Assembly: GCA_964387985.1 (NCBI GenBank)
Contig: CAYLZG010000002.1
Coordinates: 1-64,000 of the forward strand
From: JALOOB01 sp964387985
GTDB lineage: Bacteria; Chloroflexota; Anaerolineae; CG2-30-64-16
Reading direction: 5' to 3'
Length of the DNA: 64,000 nucleotides
Shown piece after piece: positions 26,501 through 34,342 of the stretch. Position 1 is the first letter of the stretch. Every line of letters begins with the position of its first letter. The notes under the pieces are model-generated. The model had not been told where the DNA came from. It was given only the letters and a program-made list of their open reading frames with translations, and ran no database searches. Made by a program: the position numbers and the translations under genes.

Positions 26501-26691
26501 AGGCCAACGTAGTACATCCCGAACCGTTCGCGTGTCAATTCCACGACCTGGTGGATCAGTTCGTTGGGATCCAGAATGCTGCTCGTGGCACGCGAGACCT
26601 CAGCAGCAGCCTGGAGCTGCAGGGCGCGACGATCCAGCTTGAGGTTGGCCTGGTGCAAGAGCTGCTGTACGTCAAAGGCCTTAGGATTCAT
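23578..26691 (-). CDS. soluble multi-sensor histidine kinase (GAF, three PAS, GAF)
   Basis: A 1037-residue kinase without membrane segments. Order: GAF (about 40-195), three PAS-PAC modules (about 205-330, 333-458, 461-586), a coiled coil (about 590-650), a second GAF (about 650-790), HisKA with His818 (NVSHELRTP), and HATPase_c with DNAIKYSPDGG, DEGIGIP and GAGLGLAV boxes. It should sense a cytoplasmic signal, perhaps a metabolite of the sugar pathway. It is coupled to the response regulator by an ATGA overlap and overlaps the kinase gene upstream by 11 nt. Confidence 0.95.
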   Translation of the reverse strand: MNPKAFDVQQLLHQANLKLDRRALQLQAAAEVSRATSSILDPNELIHQVVELTRERFGMYYVGLYLVDRTDETRKWARLRAATGEAGRQMVAQGRRIEVGGDTMVGWCIANRQHRLTEDVSEDAARLKNPLLPETRSKLALPLISRGEAIGAMTIQSSQSNSFTDEDITTLQTMVDQLANAIENARLFAEHKQAEEALARHARQLEETTAFLNSVVENIPMMFFVKEAGDLRWVRWNRAGAETIGLSPEELIGKTDYDVFPFEEADFFTSRDREALRSGKLVDTPEELVHTRHKGVRILHTRKVPILDAEGRPQYLVGISEDITERKQAEEEASRTRAFLDSVVENIPIMIFVKEAKDLKWVLWNRAGEETVGYPREAMLSKTDHDFFPREEADFFHARDREALSGGKLVETQEEPIHTRHKGTRILHTLKVPILDAEGRPQYLVGISEDITERKHAEEEAKSTQAFLDSVVENIPIMIFVKDARDLRFVRLNKAGAELIGISNEDTIGKTDYDLFPKEQAEYFVAQDRQVLADRKLTDFPEEPIQTRHQGIRTLHTLKVPILDTDGRTQYLLGISEDITERKRAEEALRKAHDELESRVQERTAELLSANEALQAEIAERRRAEEEIQRRSEDLAALNMIATTIGQSTGLDQILNDTLDRAMKVLDLEGGWVQLLDDEGYTLTLAAQQGIPQRACDMMTRIRLSESPPSKRSDDVPIIRIEEILEIVRHKIEALQPETTFTLTGVPIQSKDKVLGILGGISYSSHSLGSNRLPLLATIGHQIGIAVENARLAHQAAEVQILREVDRLRSELIANVSHELRTPLGLIKISASSLLMDDAEFDRETQLKFLYSITDETTKLERIVEHLLDLGRIESGRLHLERQPTELGQLIRNTISSMEALSDRHRLVSELNPASLLASVDAKRIEQVLRNLLDNAIKYSPDGGKITVQAHQDDQQIYLAVSDEGIGIPADEWDRVFARFHRVENELTRRMRGAGLGLAVCKGIVEAHGGRIWVESQPGAGSTFCLVLPVFAREEAR
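24933..26079 (-). repeat. triplicated PAS-PAC module in the histidine kinase
   Basis: Three consecutive copies with a regular period of about 384 bp (128 residues). Shared blocks are SVVENIP(I/M)M(I/F)FVK, TDxDxFP and YLVGISEDITERK(Q/H/R)AEE. The DNA of the three copies is also clearly similar, so the triplication is fairly recent or kept homogeneous by recombination. Such repeats can collapse in assembly. Confidence 0.85.
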
Positions 26692-27613
26692 GGGACGTGC
26701 TCCGAATTGTCTTCAGGTGATGCTGGACCGTAGCCCAATCCGGGATGCCGCGACGGCCGCCCGCTTGGGTGGCTTTCAGTCCGGCGGCTACAGTTGCGAC
26801 CTCCATGGCGCGTGGGATGCTGCAGCCGCGCGCCAGGGCGGCCGCATATGCGCCGTGAAAGACGTCGCCGCAGCCGGTCGTGTCTACCACCGGCACGCGG
26901 TAAGCCGGCTGGTGGTGTACTCGTCCGTCGTTTCCAAGGATGTACCAGCAGCCTTCCTCGCCGGCAGTGACGATGCACGCAGTCTGGCCCTGACGAGACA
27001 GTCGTCTTGCCATCTCGGCCGGGTGGGCTGCGCCTACAACCTGCTCGGCAAAGCGCGTGCCGACGATCAGGTGATCGATGCGCGAGATCAGTTCCGGCAG
27101 ACCCTCCCCGACGCGTTCCAGATCAGCGATCACAGGTATGCCCAGGTTGTTGGCCACCTCGGATGCGCGCAATCCAGGCAGGATCACCGTGCTGTCTATG
27201 AAGAGCATGCGCGCAGCGCCAATGAGCGCCGGGCTCAGGTCCTCAGCGTCGGGTGGCGTGACGCCCGATTTCGAGACGAGAATAGTACGCTCGCCCAGGC
27301 GCTGGTTGACCAGGATAGTGCAGTGGTAGGGTCGAGCGCTTGCTGCCAGCCTTACGTGACTGCAGTCTACACCCTCAGCCTCCAGCTCGGCGATGGTGTA
27401 GCGGGACAGCCCGTCATTGCCCAGTACGCCGGTGTATGCCGTACGTGCACCGAGCCTTGCAGCCGCAACCAGTGCGGTCCCGGCCAGTCCGCCTCCCTGT
27501 CTCGTCTCCTCGGTGATGTACATCTTGGCCTCGGGCGTCGGGAAGCCGTCGAGGTAGATCAGATCATCTACGGCTACGGCTCCGATTCCGAGCAGATCCC
27601 AGCGCAGCGTCAT
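26681..27613 (-). CDS. PfkB-family carbohydrate kinase
   Basis: A 310-residue ribokinase-like kinase. Near the N-terminus is GGGLAGTALVAAARLGA (sugar/Gly-rich motif) and near the C-terminus DTTGCGDVFHGAY, whose Asp is the catalytic base. It phosphorylates a sugar or sugar acid; the substrate is unknown. The ATG at 27613 follows the aldolase stop by 7 bp; the longer frame to 27772 lies inside the aldolase gene. Kinase followed by aldolase is the classical KDG- or tagatose-type ending of a sugar pathway. Confidence 0.9.
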   Translation of the reverse strand: MTLRWDLLGIGAVAVDDLIYLDGFPTPEAKMYITEETRQGGGLAGTALVAAARLGARTAYTGVLGNDGLSRYTIAELEAEGVDCSHVRLAASARPYHCTILVNQRLGERTILVSKSGVTPPDAEDLSPALIGAARMLFIDSTVILPGLRASEVANNLGIPVIADLERVGEGLPELISRIDHLIVGTRFAEQVVGAAHPAEMARRLSRQGQTACIVTAGEEGCWYILGNDGRVHHQPAYRVPVVDTTGCGDVFHGAYAAALARGCSIPRAMEVATVAAGLKATQAGGRRGIPDWATVQHHLKTIRSTSHES

Positions 27614-27620
27614 GGCGGCC

Positions 27621-28442
27621 TCATGCGAGGTCCGGCAGTGGCAGTCCCTGTGCTGCCAGCGCTTGTCGCGCATCGAGGCCGTCGTGAATGACGGCCTTGA
27701 ATGCCAGGACCGCAGGTGTGATCGTGTCGAATCCCCAGATGTTGCGCCCAATGGTGCCCCCGCGCGCGCCACTTGCGACCACCTCGGACATCATCTGGAG
27801 CGCGGCCAGCAGGCTCGATGCCTTTGGCCCGCCGGCCGCCACCACGGGCACCGGGCAATCGGACACAATCTGCCCGTAACTGGCGACTGTGCCGCAGTAA
27901 GGCACCTTGACTACATCAGCCCCGGCCTCTACGGCGCAATGGACGGCCCAGGCGATGTCCTCGGGCTCGAACGAGACCGCAGGCCTCTCGCCCCGGAAGG
28001 TGCGCGGGTAGATGTGGCAGATGACCGGCATCTCATATCGGGCAGCCGCGGTCACAACGTCACTTAGCCCTCGCAGCCGTTGAGCTTCGGTGGGCCCGCT
28101 GACGAAGAGAGCATAAGCGTAGGCATCCGCGCCCAGCCGGACAGCATCCTCGGGTGAGGCAAACTGCTCCCACGCGGTATCATCTACCCGGGCAAGGGTG
28201 CCCTGCAAGATGAACGGAATGGTTCCCGCATATGGCGCCCAGGCCGAGGTAGCGATTCCTTTGTGCATGGTGACTGCATCCGGACGGCCCGCCACGACGG
28301 CATCCAGGGTGCTGGTCATGTGCCGAAGCCCTGAAGGCAGGCCGTCGCCATAGCCGATGAAGTGATCGACTGCAACGGAGCAGAAGCGGCGCAACGGATG
28401 GGCAAAAAGACGGTTAAGACGGATGAGCTTTCCAATGTTCAT
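27621..28442 (-). CDS. class I aldolase of the FbaB/LsrF/DeoC-like family
   Basis: A 273-residue TIM-barrel aldolase. The Schiff-base lysine is expected in ADVVKVPYCG, followed by PVVAAGG and GARGGTIGRNIW, the phosphate-binding end typical of LsrF and archaeal-type fructose-bisphosphate aldolases. It would split a phosphorylated ketose into triose-level products. It sits between an MFS transporter and a PfkB kinase, which likely makes its substrate. GAGGA precedes the ATG. Confidence 0.85.
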   Translation of the reverse strand: MNIGKLIRLNRLFAHPLRRFCSVAVDHFIGYGDGLPSGLRHMTSTLDAVVAGRPDAVTMHKGIATSAWAPYAGTIPFILQGTLARVDDTAWEQFASPEDAVRLGADAYAYALFVSGPTEAQRLRGLSDVVTAAARYEMPVICHIYPRTFRGERPAVSFEPEDIAWAVHCAVEAGADVVKVPYCGTVASYGQIVSDCPVPVVAAGGPKASSLLAALQMMSEVVASGARGGTIGRNIWGFDTITPAVLAFKAVIHDGLDARQALAAQGLPLPDLA

Positions 28443-28453
28443 TATGCAATCCT

Positions 28454-29608
28454 CTACGTATCATGATTGGGCACAGTGACTGTGGGCATCTCACCGGCCA
28501 GCGTGAACACCGCCAAGGCTAGAAGTAGGGAGACCGGAAGCAAGGCCAGGGCGACGTGGAGGGAGGCGGCGCTGGTCAACGCAGAGAGCAGCAACGGCAG
28601 CAGGATGCCCCCAACGGGCAGTGCGATCTTGACCGCACCGAGGACTGTTCCCGTCATATCGCGGAAGCGCAGGCCGGCATAGGTCAGGATGAGCGGGAAC
28701 TGGGCCGACAGCGACAGACCGGCCAGGAAGGCTACCGTCAGGGTAAATTGACCCAGAGGAACGAGCAGCAGGAGCGCGAAAGTAACCGTCGACAAGGCCA
28801 GCAGCACAAGCAGCATGCGGTGGAGCCGTTCTGGGCGGGCTAGGTAGCCAACCAGGAGTCGCCCGCAGGCTACGCCTGCCAGGAAGACCACGAGCCCGAG
28901 TTTCGCTGGCAAGGCTGTGTAGCCGCGCAGTTCCGCCAGAAAGGTGCTCAGGACGCCGATGGTAGACAGCTCCACGCCGATCACCAGTACGGCAGTGAAG
29001 AACAGAGCTGCAATGAAACGGCTCCTCACGATCGCATGCAGCTTTTGACCGAGGCTGGCCTGGCCCGTAGGCTTGAGCGGCAGCCTGATCAGGGCAAAAA
29101 CGACCGCAAGCGCGGCCACGACCAGGCCGGCCTGTATGACTGCCTCACGCCAGCGCAACTCCAGGAATATCAGGTAGAGCGCGATTGCGCCCGAGCCAAG
29201 CGTGACAAAAAGATGGTTAATGTTGATAAAGAAGCTGGCTCGCCCCTCGTGCAGATCGAACAACATGGCATCCGCGGCTCCCTCGTAAGCGCCGATACCT
29301 GCGCCCATGACAACCATCACGACGAGGTTGAACCAGAATGCGGGAGCTGCATAGAACGCCAGGAAGGAGCCGGCGGTCAACACGCTGCCGTAGAAAAGGA
29401 TGCGGGACTTGGGTTGCGTATCGCTTAACGCGCCGGCAATAACGACCGCGATGCCCACACCGACGTTCTGGATTGTCAGCAGAAGTCCAATCTGGGTCGC
29501 TGTAAGCCCGATATCGCGGGCTGCTGAACCCACTAAAGAGGTGCCAACTCCCAGAAATAGCATGGCGAGAAAAGATGCCCCGGTGATGGTACGGGGATTG
29601 TGGATCAA
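28454..29608 (-). CDS. MFS transporter
   Basis: A 384-residue protein with about twelve hydrophobic segments, a major facilitator motif ALSDTQPKSRILFYGS between segments 2 and 3 and a long central loop. It should move a small solute, perhaps a sugar or an exported product, in symport or antiport. The start is TTG at 29608 with GGAGGATAG upstream, 11 bp past a 12-bp hairpin at 29619-29653. Confidence 0.85.
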   Translation of the reverse strand: MIHNPRTITGASFLAMLFLGVGTSLVGSAARDIGLTATQIGLLLTIQNVGVGIAVVIAGALSDTQPKSRILFYGSVLTAGSFLAFYAAPAFWFNLVVMVVMGAGIGAYEGAADAMLFDLHEGRASFFININHLFVTLGSGAIALYLIFLELRWREAVIQAGLVVAALAVVFALIRLPLKPTGQASLGQKLHAIVRSRFIAALFFTAVLVIGVELSTIGVLSTFLAELRGYTALPAKLGLVVFLAGVACGRLLVGYLARPERLHRMLLVLLALSTVTFALLLLVPLGQFTLTVAFLAGLSLSAQFPLILTYAGLRFRDMTGTVLGAVKIALPVGGILLPLLLSALTSAASLHVALALLPVSLLLALAVFTLAGEMPTVTVPNHDT

Positions 29609-29618
29609 GCTATCCTCC

Positions 29619-29653
29619 CGTTCCTGGCCCCGCTCGCTGCAGGGCCAGGAACG
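29619..29653 (-). other. 12-bp perfect hairpin before the MFS gene
   Basis: CGTTCCTGGCCC (29619-29630) pairs perfectly with 29642-29653 over an 11-nt loop. It lies between the stop of the gene at 29709 and the MFS ribosome-binding site. No U-tract follows, so it may be a processing or stability element, or a weak terminator. Confidence 0.5.
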
Positions 29654-29708
29654 AACTGAAGGCGTTCGTATACAGGGGGCCTCAATTCTGACACAGATTC
29701 TGGTTTCC

Positions 29709-30989
29709 CTATCCTCGGTGATGCAGCTTTGGAGCCGCGATCCAGCTGAGTCCGGCCTCGGTCAGAGCGCGCGCTGTGCGATTGAGGGCGTCGTGCTTGT
29801 CCAGGTAGTTCTGCAGCAGGACCGGCATGTCACCGGAAGACTCGATCTCTTCCTTGGCCCGGAAGTAGTCCAGGATATCCGAAGGCCGGGCGCGCGTCGT
29901 CTCAACATCGGGATCGCCACCCTCGTGTTTGGCTGAGATGTTGGCCACGTGGTCGGCCAGTTTCACCAGGTCATCTCGCCGGTTATACGGCTGGATGACG
30001 ATGTGCCGGTAGGTCTCCGTGATGTGATGTTCGAAGCGGACGACCTGCTCGAAGCCCAGCAACCTGCGGAACTGCGCCGTGATCTCGATGGTTTCGTTGT
30101 TGACCGAGTTGCCCCAATTGAAGCCGATCAGCGGCGAAGTGCCGTCATCGTGAGAGAACAGTTTCGCGCCGAGTAGCGTCCAGAGGGCCGCGAACGGATT
30201 ATCATTACCGACGAACACGCTGATCTTGAACTCGTTCTGGATGCCCAGCTTGTGGAGTAGGTAGCCTGCAAGAATCGTGCCCGAGTTGACGTTGAGCACT
30301 TGCCGCGTGCCGTAGGTGGTGTAGTAATAGAGGAACTCATCAACCCACATGAGCACGTGATCGTTGGGTTGGCCTACGCCCCCGAAATATCCTGTGATGG
30401 TGTCGGGTCCACCCAGATGGATGTTCGATCCGTCCGTGCCTTTCGTGTCCAGCGTCTCCACGTAAGACGCGCCCATGATCTCCATCGCGGCGGCAAGGGC
30501 CAACATGTCGCCACAGTCGGCTTCCGACTCTCGCATCTTGCGCACGCGGATGTACCGGCCCGGCATCAGTTCACGCTGCTCGATGGACCGGTGTGCCTCC
30601 TCGATGATCCACGGGAAGTACTGGGCTGCACTGATCTCGAGGGTGACGGCAAATTCATCGTTGAAGATCATCTTCTCGGCCCTGTCGCCGAGCACCTTGC
30701 GGCGGTAGTCCGCTTCGCTGATGAACCGGCCCTCATCTCGCTGTTTCTGCAGCCAAATCAGGTCATCCAGGTAGGAACAATCGTGCTCGGCCATGCGCGT
30801 CATGAGATTGTCGAAATCGCGCGCCTTCTTGGCCTTCGCGTTGATCTCTTCCGGGGTGCCATATTTCGCGATCACGTCGAGCAGGTCATTGACCACCCGC
30901 AGATTCGGATCCAGCAGCAGCGCGTTGAGATCATCCAACCGCGCCTGAGGGATGCGCAGCCTTGCGCGTAGCTCCTCTTTGTTCGCCAT
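29709..30989 (-). CDS. conserved-looking protein of unknown function, 426 residues
   Basis: I do not recognise this protein. It is soluble, with no signal or membrane segment. It has a helical N-terminus (about 1-120), then glycine-rich blocks (LDTKGTDGSNIHLGGPDTI, YFGGVGQPNDHV, NVNSGTILAGYLLHKLG) that look like an enzyme core, perhaps a TIM barrel. His and acidic residues (FEHHITE, HDDGTS) could be metal ligands. It lies 21 bp after the PanB-like gene on the same strand, so the two probably act together. GAGGTGAAAG precedes the ATG. Confidence 0.65.
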   Translation of the reverse strand: MANKEELRARLRIPQARLDDLNALLLDPNLRVVNDLLDVIAKYGTPEEINAKAKKARDFDNLMTRMAEHDCSYLDDLIWLQKQRDEGRFISEADYRRKVLGDRAEKMIFNDEFAVTLEISAAQYFPWIIEEAHRSIEQRELMPGRYIRVRKMRESEADCGDMLALAAAMEIMGASYVETLDTKGTDGSNIHLGGPDTITGYFGGVGQPNDHVLMWVDEFLYYYTTYGTRQVLNVNSGTILAGYLLHKLGIQNEFKISVFVGNDNPFAALWTLLGAKLFSHDDGTSPLIGFNWGNSVNNETIEITAQFRRLLGFEQVVRFEHHITETYRHIVIQPYNRRDDLVKLADHVANISAKHEGGDPDVETTRARPSDILDYFRAKEEIESSGDMPVLLQNYLDKHDALNRTARALTEAGLSWIAAPKLHHRG

Positions 30990-31010
30990 CTTTCACCTCA
31001 CTTGATTGGT

Positions 31011-31880
31011 TCAGGACTTGCTATCTTCCTCGATCAGCCGCTTCAGTTCGGCGAATTCTTCATCTTTGATGCCGAAATATCGCTCGGGCTCGGGGAAGAT
31101 CTTCTTGGTCACCTCGTCGACGTAGGCTTTGAGGCCATCGCCGATGACCTTCCCGGCATCCCCGTATTGCTTCGCCATCTTGGGCGTAAACCGGGGATAG
31201 AGGCCGAACATGTCATGAAAGATCAGCAGCTGGCCGTGGGCAGTGGGTCCGCTGCCCAGCGAGATGATCGGCACTTTGGCTCGCTCGGTGATGACCTGGC
31301 ATACCTGGTCCGGAACCAGCTCGAGCAGAATAGCCATCGCGCCGGCCTCTTCCAGGGCCTTAGCATCGTCAACGATCTTCTTCGCCTGCTTGCCGCTCTT
31401 GCCCTGCAGCCGGAAGCCGCCCAGCGACGACACGCTCTGAGGGGTTAGACCCAGGTGCCCCATGACCGGAATGCCAGCAGCCACGACAGCGCGCACGCGC
31501 GAGCACACCTCCTGGCCTCCTTCGAGCTTGATGCCATCGCAGGCTGCTTCGGCCATGAAGCGACCCGCGTTGAGCACGGCGGACTCATCGGATGCCTGGT
31601 AGCTCATGTAGGGCATGTCACCGATCAGCCAGGAGTTGGGAGTGCCGCGGCGCACCGCCTGGGCATGCCGGATCATGTCATTCATGGTGACGGGCAGTGT
31701 TGAGTCGAAGCCGAGGATCGTCATGCCCAGGCTATCGCCAACGAGCACAATATCGATTCCGGCCTGCTCGACAAGATAGGCCATCGGGTAGTCATAGCAG
31801 GTGATCATGGTGAGTGGGATCTGCTTCACCATTTTGTCGAAGAGCACGGGAAGACTGACTTTTTTTCGTTGTTCGGCCAT
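31011..31880 (-). CDS. PanB-family (ketopantoate hydroxymethyltransferase-like) enzyme
   Basis: A 289-residue member of the PanB/PEP-mutase-like superfamily. Mg-binding Asp residues (VGDSLGMT and GDMPYMSY), KLEGG, MGHLGLTPQSV and the catalytic Glu (LELVP) are conserved. The GIGAGxxTDGQ block of true PanB reads SLGSGPTAHGQ, so substrate contacts differ. It may be ordinary pantothenate synthesis (formaldehyde from methylene-THF to ketoisovalerate) or a related aldol reaction. No panC or panD is nearby. It heads the minus-strand run with a promoter at 31968-31996. Confidence 0.75.
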   Translation of the reverse strand: MAEQRKKVSLPVLFDKMVKQIPLTMITCYDYPMAYLVEQAGIDIVLVGDSLGMTILGFDSTLPVTMNDMIRHAQAVRRGTPNSWLIGDMPYMSYQASDESAVLNAGRFMAEAACDGIKLEGGQEVCSRVRAVVAAGIPVMGHLGLTPQSVSSLGGFRLQGKSGKQAKKIVDDAKALEEAGAMAILLELVPDQVCQVITERAKVPIISLGSGPTAHGQLLIFHDMFGLYPRFTPKMAKQYGDAGKVIGDGLKAYVDEVTKKIFPEPERYFGIKDEEFAELKRLIEEDSKS

Positions 31881-31967
31881 TGGGGACAGACTCCTTTGTC
31901 GTATTGGTTTGACCGTGTAGCCAACTGAAGGGTGTGCACTGTCGTGAGACGCACCCCTTTATGCCAC

Positions 31968-31996
31968 AGTGTACACACAGAACGCACTTTGCCCAA
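31968..31996 (-). promoter_or_regulatory. candidate promoter of the panB-like gene
   Basis: On the minus strand TTGGGC (31991-31996), a 17-bp spacer and TACACT (31968-31973). The 5'-UTR would be about 80 nt and contains an imperfect hairpin (GGGTGTG...CGCACCC, 31930-31956). Confidence 0.45.
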
Positions 31997-32031
31997 ACTG
32001 CACCCGGAGTGCCTCTCTCGTCTGGCACATG

Positions 32032-32061
32032 TTGCGGTAAGTGCACGTGAGGATGTAGAAT
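32032..32061 (+). promoter_or_regulatory. candidate promoter of the phosphofructokinase gene
   Basis: TTGCGG (32032-32037), an 18-bp spacer and TAGAAT (32056-32061) point toward the gene at 32119. Confidence 0.45.
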
Positions 32062-32118
32062 CATCGTGTCATAATCTTTAGTGGAATTCTCCGCTTGACC
32101 CGACCCGGAGGTCTCATC

Positions 32119-33402
32119 ATGTTCTCCGACACGCATCCCCGGCGTATGGGAATCCTTGTGGGCGGCGGGCCTGCTCCCGGCATCAATGGCGTCATTCATT
32201 CTGCTACGATCGAGGCGATCAACAATGGCTTCGAAGTGATCGGCGTCTACGACGGCTTCAAACATCTGATGGAGGGTAAGCTCGTCTCAACGCAGCTCTC
32301 GATCGGCGACGTTTCGCGTATCCATTTGGACGGCGGCTCGATCCTGAGGACGTCGCGGGCGAATCCTGCTAAATCGACTGAGAGCTTGAAGAAGTGCGTC
32401 TGCGCCCTTGCGGAGGCGGGCATCTCGAGCCTGGTCGGCATCGGCGGCGATGACACAGCCTATTCGCTTTTTCGGGTGACACAACATGCGCGTGGAGATA
32501 TGGGGCTGAACGTACAATCAGTTCATGTACCCAAGACCATCGATAATGATCTGCCACTGCCCGAGGGCATTCCCACGTTCGGCTTTGAGACTGCCCGGGA
32601 GGTCGGCACCCAGATCGTTCGAACCTTCATGGAAGATGCCCTTACCAGCCAGACCTGGTTCATCGTAGTCACGATGGGGCGCAAGGCAGGTCACCTGGCA
32701 CTCGGAATCGGCAAGAGCTCGGGTGCAACCCTCACGATCATTCCCGAGGAATGGCGGGGCAGGCCCGTCCGTCTCCAGGAGGTAGTCGACATTCTTGTGA
32801 CCGCGATCCTGCGCAGGTTGGCAGATGATAAACGCCACGGTGTGGCGCTCGTTGCCGAAGGCATCCTGGAGTACCTGGATCCGGAGGACATGCGCTATCT
32901 GGAGGGCATAGACCAGGACCCGCATGGCCATGTTCCTCTGCATGATATCAATGTTTCGGACATCCTCAAGCGATGGGTGGTGAAGGACCTGGCCGACCTG
33001 GGGATCAAGGCCCAGGTGCGCGATAAGGAGTTGGGCTACGAGCTAAGATGCGCTCCGCCTATTGCGTACGACATCGACTATACGCGGTCTCTCGGCGAAG
33101 CCGCCGTCGACTTTCTCCTCGCCGGCGGGAGCAATGCGACGATTACTCTACAGGGAAACCAGGTTGTGGCCATTCCCTCCGAGACGATCATGGATCCTCA
33201 GACGGGGCGGACCGGCGTCCGGATCGTCAATGTGGATTCGTTCACGTATCGCTCGGCCTACAAGTTCATGATTCGCCTCAAGCCGGAGCACGCGCAGGAA
33301 GATATGCTCTGGGCACGGCTGGCGATGCAAACCAACCTGACGCTGGAACAGTTCCGGGCCCGCTATGGTTACCTGGTCGGAATGGGGTCGCGCCCTTATT
33401 AG
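32119..33402 (+). CDS. 6-phosphofructokinase family, predicted PPi-dependent
   Basis: A 427-residue PFKA-family enzyme of the long type. The two positions that set phosphoryl donor are informative: GGDDT at 109-113 has Asp112 where ATP enzymes have Gly104, and PKTIDND at 138-144 has Lys139 where ATP enzymes have Gly124. Asp/Lys is the known signature of pyrophosphate-dependent PFK. Catalytic Asp142 (TIDND) and MGRKAGHLA are present. The ATG at 32119 has GGAGG 7 nt upstream, better than the TTG at 32095. Role: reversible fructose-6-phosphate to fructose-1,6-bisphosphate conversion in glycolysis. Confidence 0.9.
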   Translation: MFSDTHPRRMGILVGGGPAPGINGVIHSATIEAINNGFEVIGVYDGFKHLMEGKLVSTQLSIGDVSRIHLDGGSILRTSRANPAKSTESLKKCVCALAEAGISSLVGIGGDDTAYSLFRVTQHARGDMGLNVQSVHVPKTIDNDLPLPEGIPTFGFETAREVGTQIVRTFMEDALTSQTWFIVVTMGRKAGHLALGIGKSSGATLTIIPEEWRGRPVRLQEVVDILVTAILRRLADDKRHGVALVAEGILEYLDPEDMRYLEGIDQDPHGHVPLHDINVSDILKRWVVKDLADLGIKAQVRDKELGYELRCAPPIAYDIDYTRSLGEAAVDFLLAGGSNATITLQGNQVVAIPSETIMDPQTGRTGVRIVNVDSFTYRSAYKFMIRLKPEHAQEDMLWARLAMQTNLTLEQFRARYGYLVGMGSRPY

Positions 33403-33409
33403 GAGGAAC

Positions 33410-33850
33410 ATGACGGACGCCAATGCACGCCTTGTCGCCACGCCGTCCGGCAACCCGGCTGTCGAGGTGCGGTTTCGCGTACGATACTTTGAGACAGACG
33501 CGATGGGCATCGTTCACCATGCATCGTACATCACCTGGTTCGAAGAAGGTCGTAGCGCCTTCACGCGGGCAATCGGCTATCCTTATTCTCGGATGGAGCA
33601 GGAAGGGATCGCGCTGGCTGTCGCTGAAGTGAGCGCGCGCTACCACCGGCCAGCGCGCTACGACGATGAAGTGATCGTCAGGGCAGAGATGTCTCAGATA
33701 GGCAGTCGTGGGATGACGTTCGGCTATGAAGTCCGGCGGGGATCTGACGGCGCACTGCTCGTTACCGGAAGCAGTAAGCACATCTCGATCGATCGAGAGG
33801 GGCGTGTCACATTGTTCCCGCCCCAAATGCGTGCGGCTTTTTCCGCTTAG
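33410..33850 (+). CDS. acyl-CoA thioesterase (4HBT/YbgC type)
   Basis: A 146-residue hotdog-fold thioesterase. The active-site segment reads VRYFETDAMGIVHHASYITWFEEGR, with the conserved Asp in ETD and the following His. Family members hydrolyse short acyl-CoA or 4-hydroxybenzoyl-CoA type thioesters. The ATG at 33410 has a perfect AGGAGG upstream that overlaps the PFK stop, so the two genes are co-transcribed although their functions do not obviously connect. Confidence 0.9.
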   Translation: MTDANARLVATPSGNPAVEVRFRVRYFETDAMGIVHHASYITWFEEGRSAFTRAIGYPYSRMEQEGIALAVAEVSARYHRPARYDDEVIVRAEMSQIGSRGMTFGYEVRRGSDGALLVTGSSKHISIDREGRVTLFPPQMRAAFSA

Positions 33851-33876
33851 GAATCGAACCTGGATGAGCTTTTCAG

Positions 33877-33917
33877 CGCGGCAGACGCAGCAACTCAAGG
33901 GCATTGCGTCTGCCGCG
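33877..33917. terminator. convergent hairpin between thioesterase and HTH genes
   Basis: A perfect 13-bp stem (33877-33889 with 33905-33917), 15-nt loop, between two converging genes. There is no clear U-tract on either side, but the position suggests bidirectional termination. Confidence 0.55.
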
Positions 33918-33922
33918 TCGAG

Positions 33923-34342
33923 CTAATCTTCCGGTTCTGGAGTGCGGGGCTCCCATCGCTCCACCGCATGTCGCTGCACTACCACGCCGCCGTTTGCAGT
34001 CGCTATCTCAGCGGCGCCCAAGTCCCACCACTTGACTTCGCCCGATACGACCTCACCGTTGGACAGGTGAAGGGTTATCGGAAGCTTCGCATCGATCGCA
34101 TGGACAAAGGCCCGGCTCAGCGCCTTGCGCGACCAATCCAGGCGCCACCGCAGATCCTCGAACGGCACGCCGAAGTAGTCCGCCAGCATTTGGATCGAGT
34201 TGTCATCGCCGACGGCCCGGTAGCGCTGCTCCGCAAGGCGATAGAGCCCTTTGGGCAGATCGGGTAGCGCGGTCTCAATCTCGGCTGGAGTCACTCCCCC
34301 TTTTCTTGCGCGCAACAGCCGTAGCTGGTCACCAAGGCTCAT
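33923..34342 (-). CDS. HTH-like protein with C-terminal Hfq/Sm-like domain (short paralogue)
   Basis: 139 residues. The N-terminal half (about 1-72) resembles an XRE-type helix-turn-helix (LRLLRARKG...QMLADYFGVPFEDL). Residues about 74-131 read like bacterial Hfq: AFVHAIDAKLPITLHLSNGEVV with the NG of the Sm1 motif, and VVVQRHAVERW at the Sm2 position where Hfq has YKHAIS. The identification is by eye, not by search. It overlaps the longer paralogue upstream by 4 nt (ATGA, 34339-34342). It could bind RNA, DNA or both; function unknown. Confidence 0.7.
   Translation of the reverse strand: MSLGDQLRLLRARKGGVTPAEIETALPDLPKGLYRLAEQRYRAVGDDNSIQMLADYFGVPFEDLRWRLDWSRKALSRAFVHAIDAKLPITLHLSNGEVVSGEVKWWDLGAAEIATANGGVVVQRHAVERWEPRTPEPED

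Noticed and set aside
33845..33926. tRNA-like TpsiC sequence (AGGTTCGATTCCT on the minus strand)
   Set aside because: The T-arm stem does not pair properly, no anticodon or D arm is found, and the region is occupied by a 13-bp convergent hairpin.
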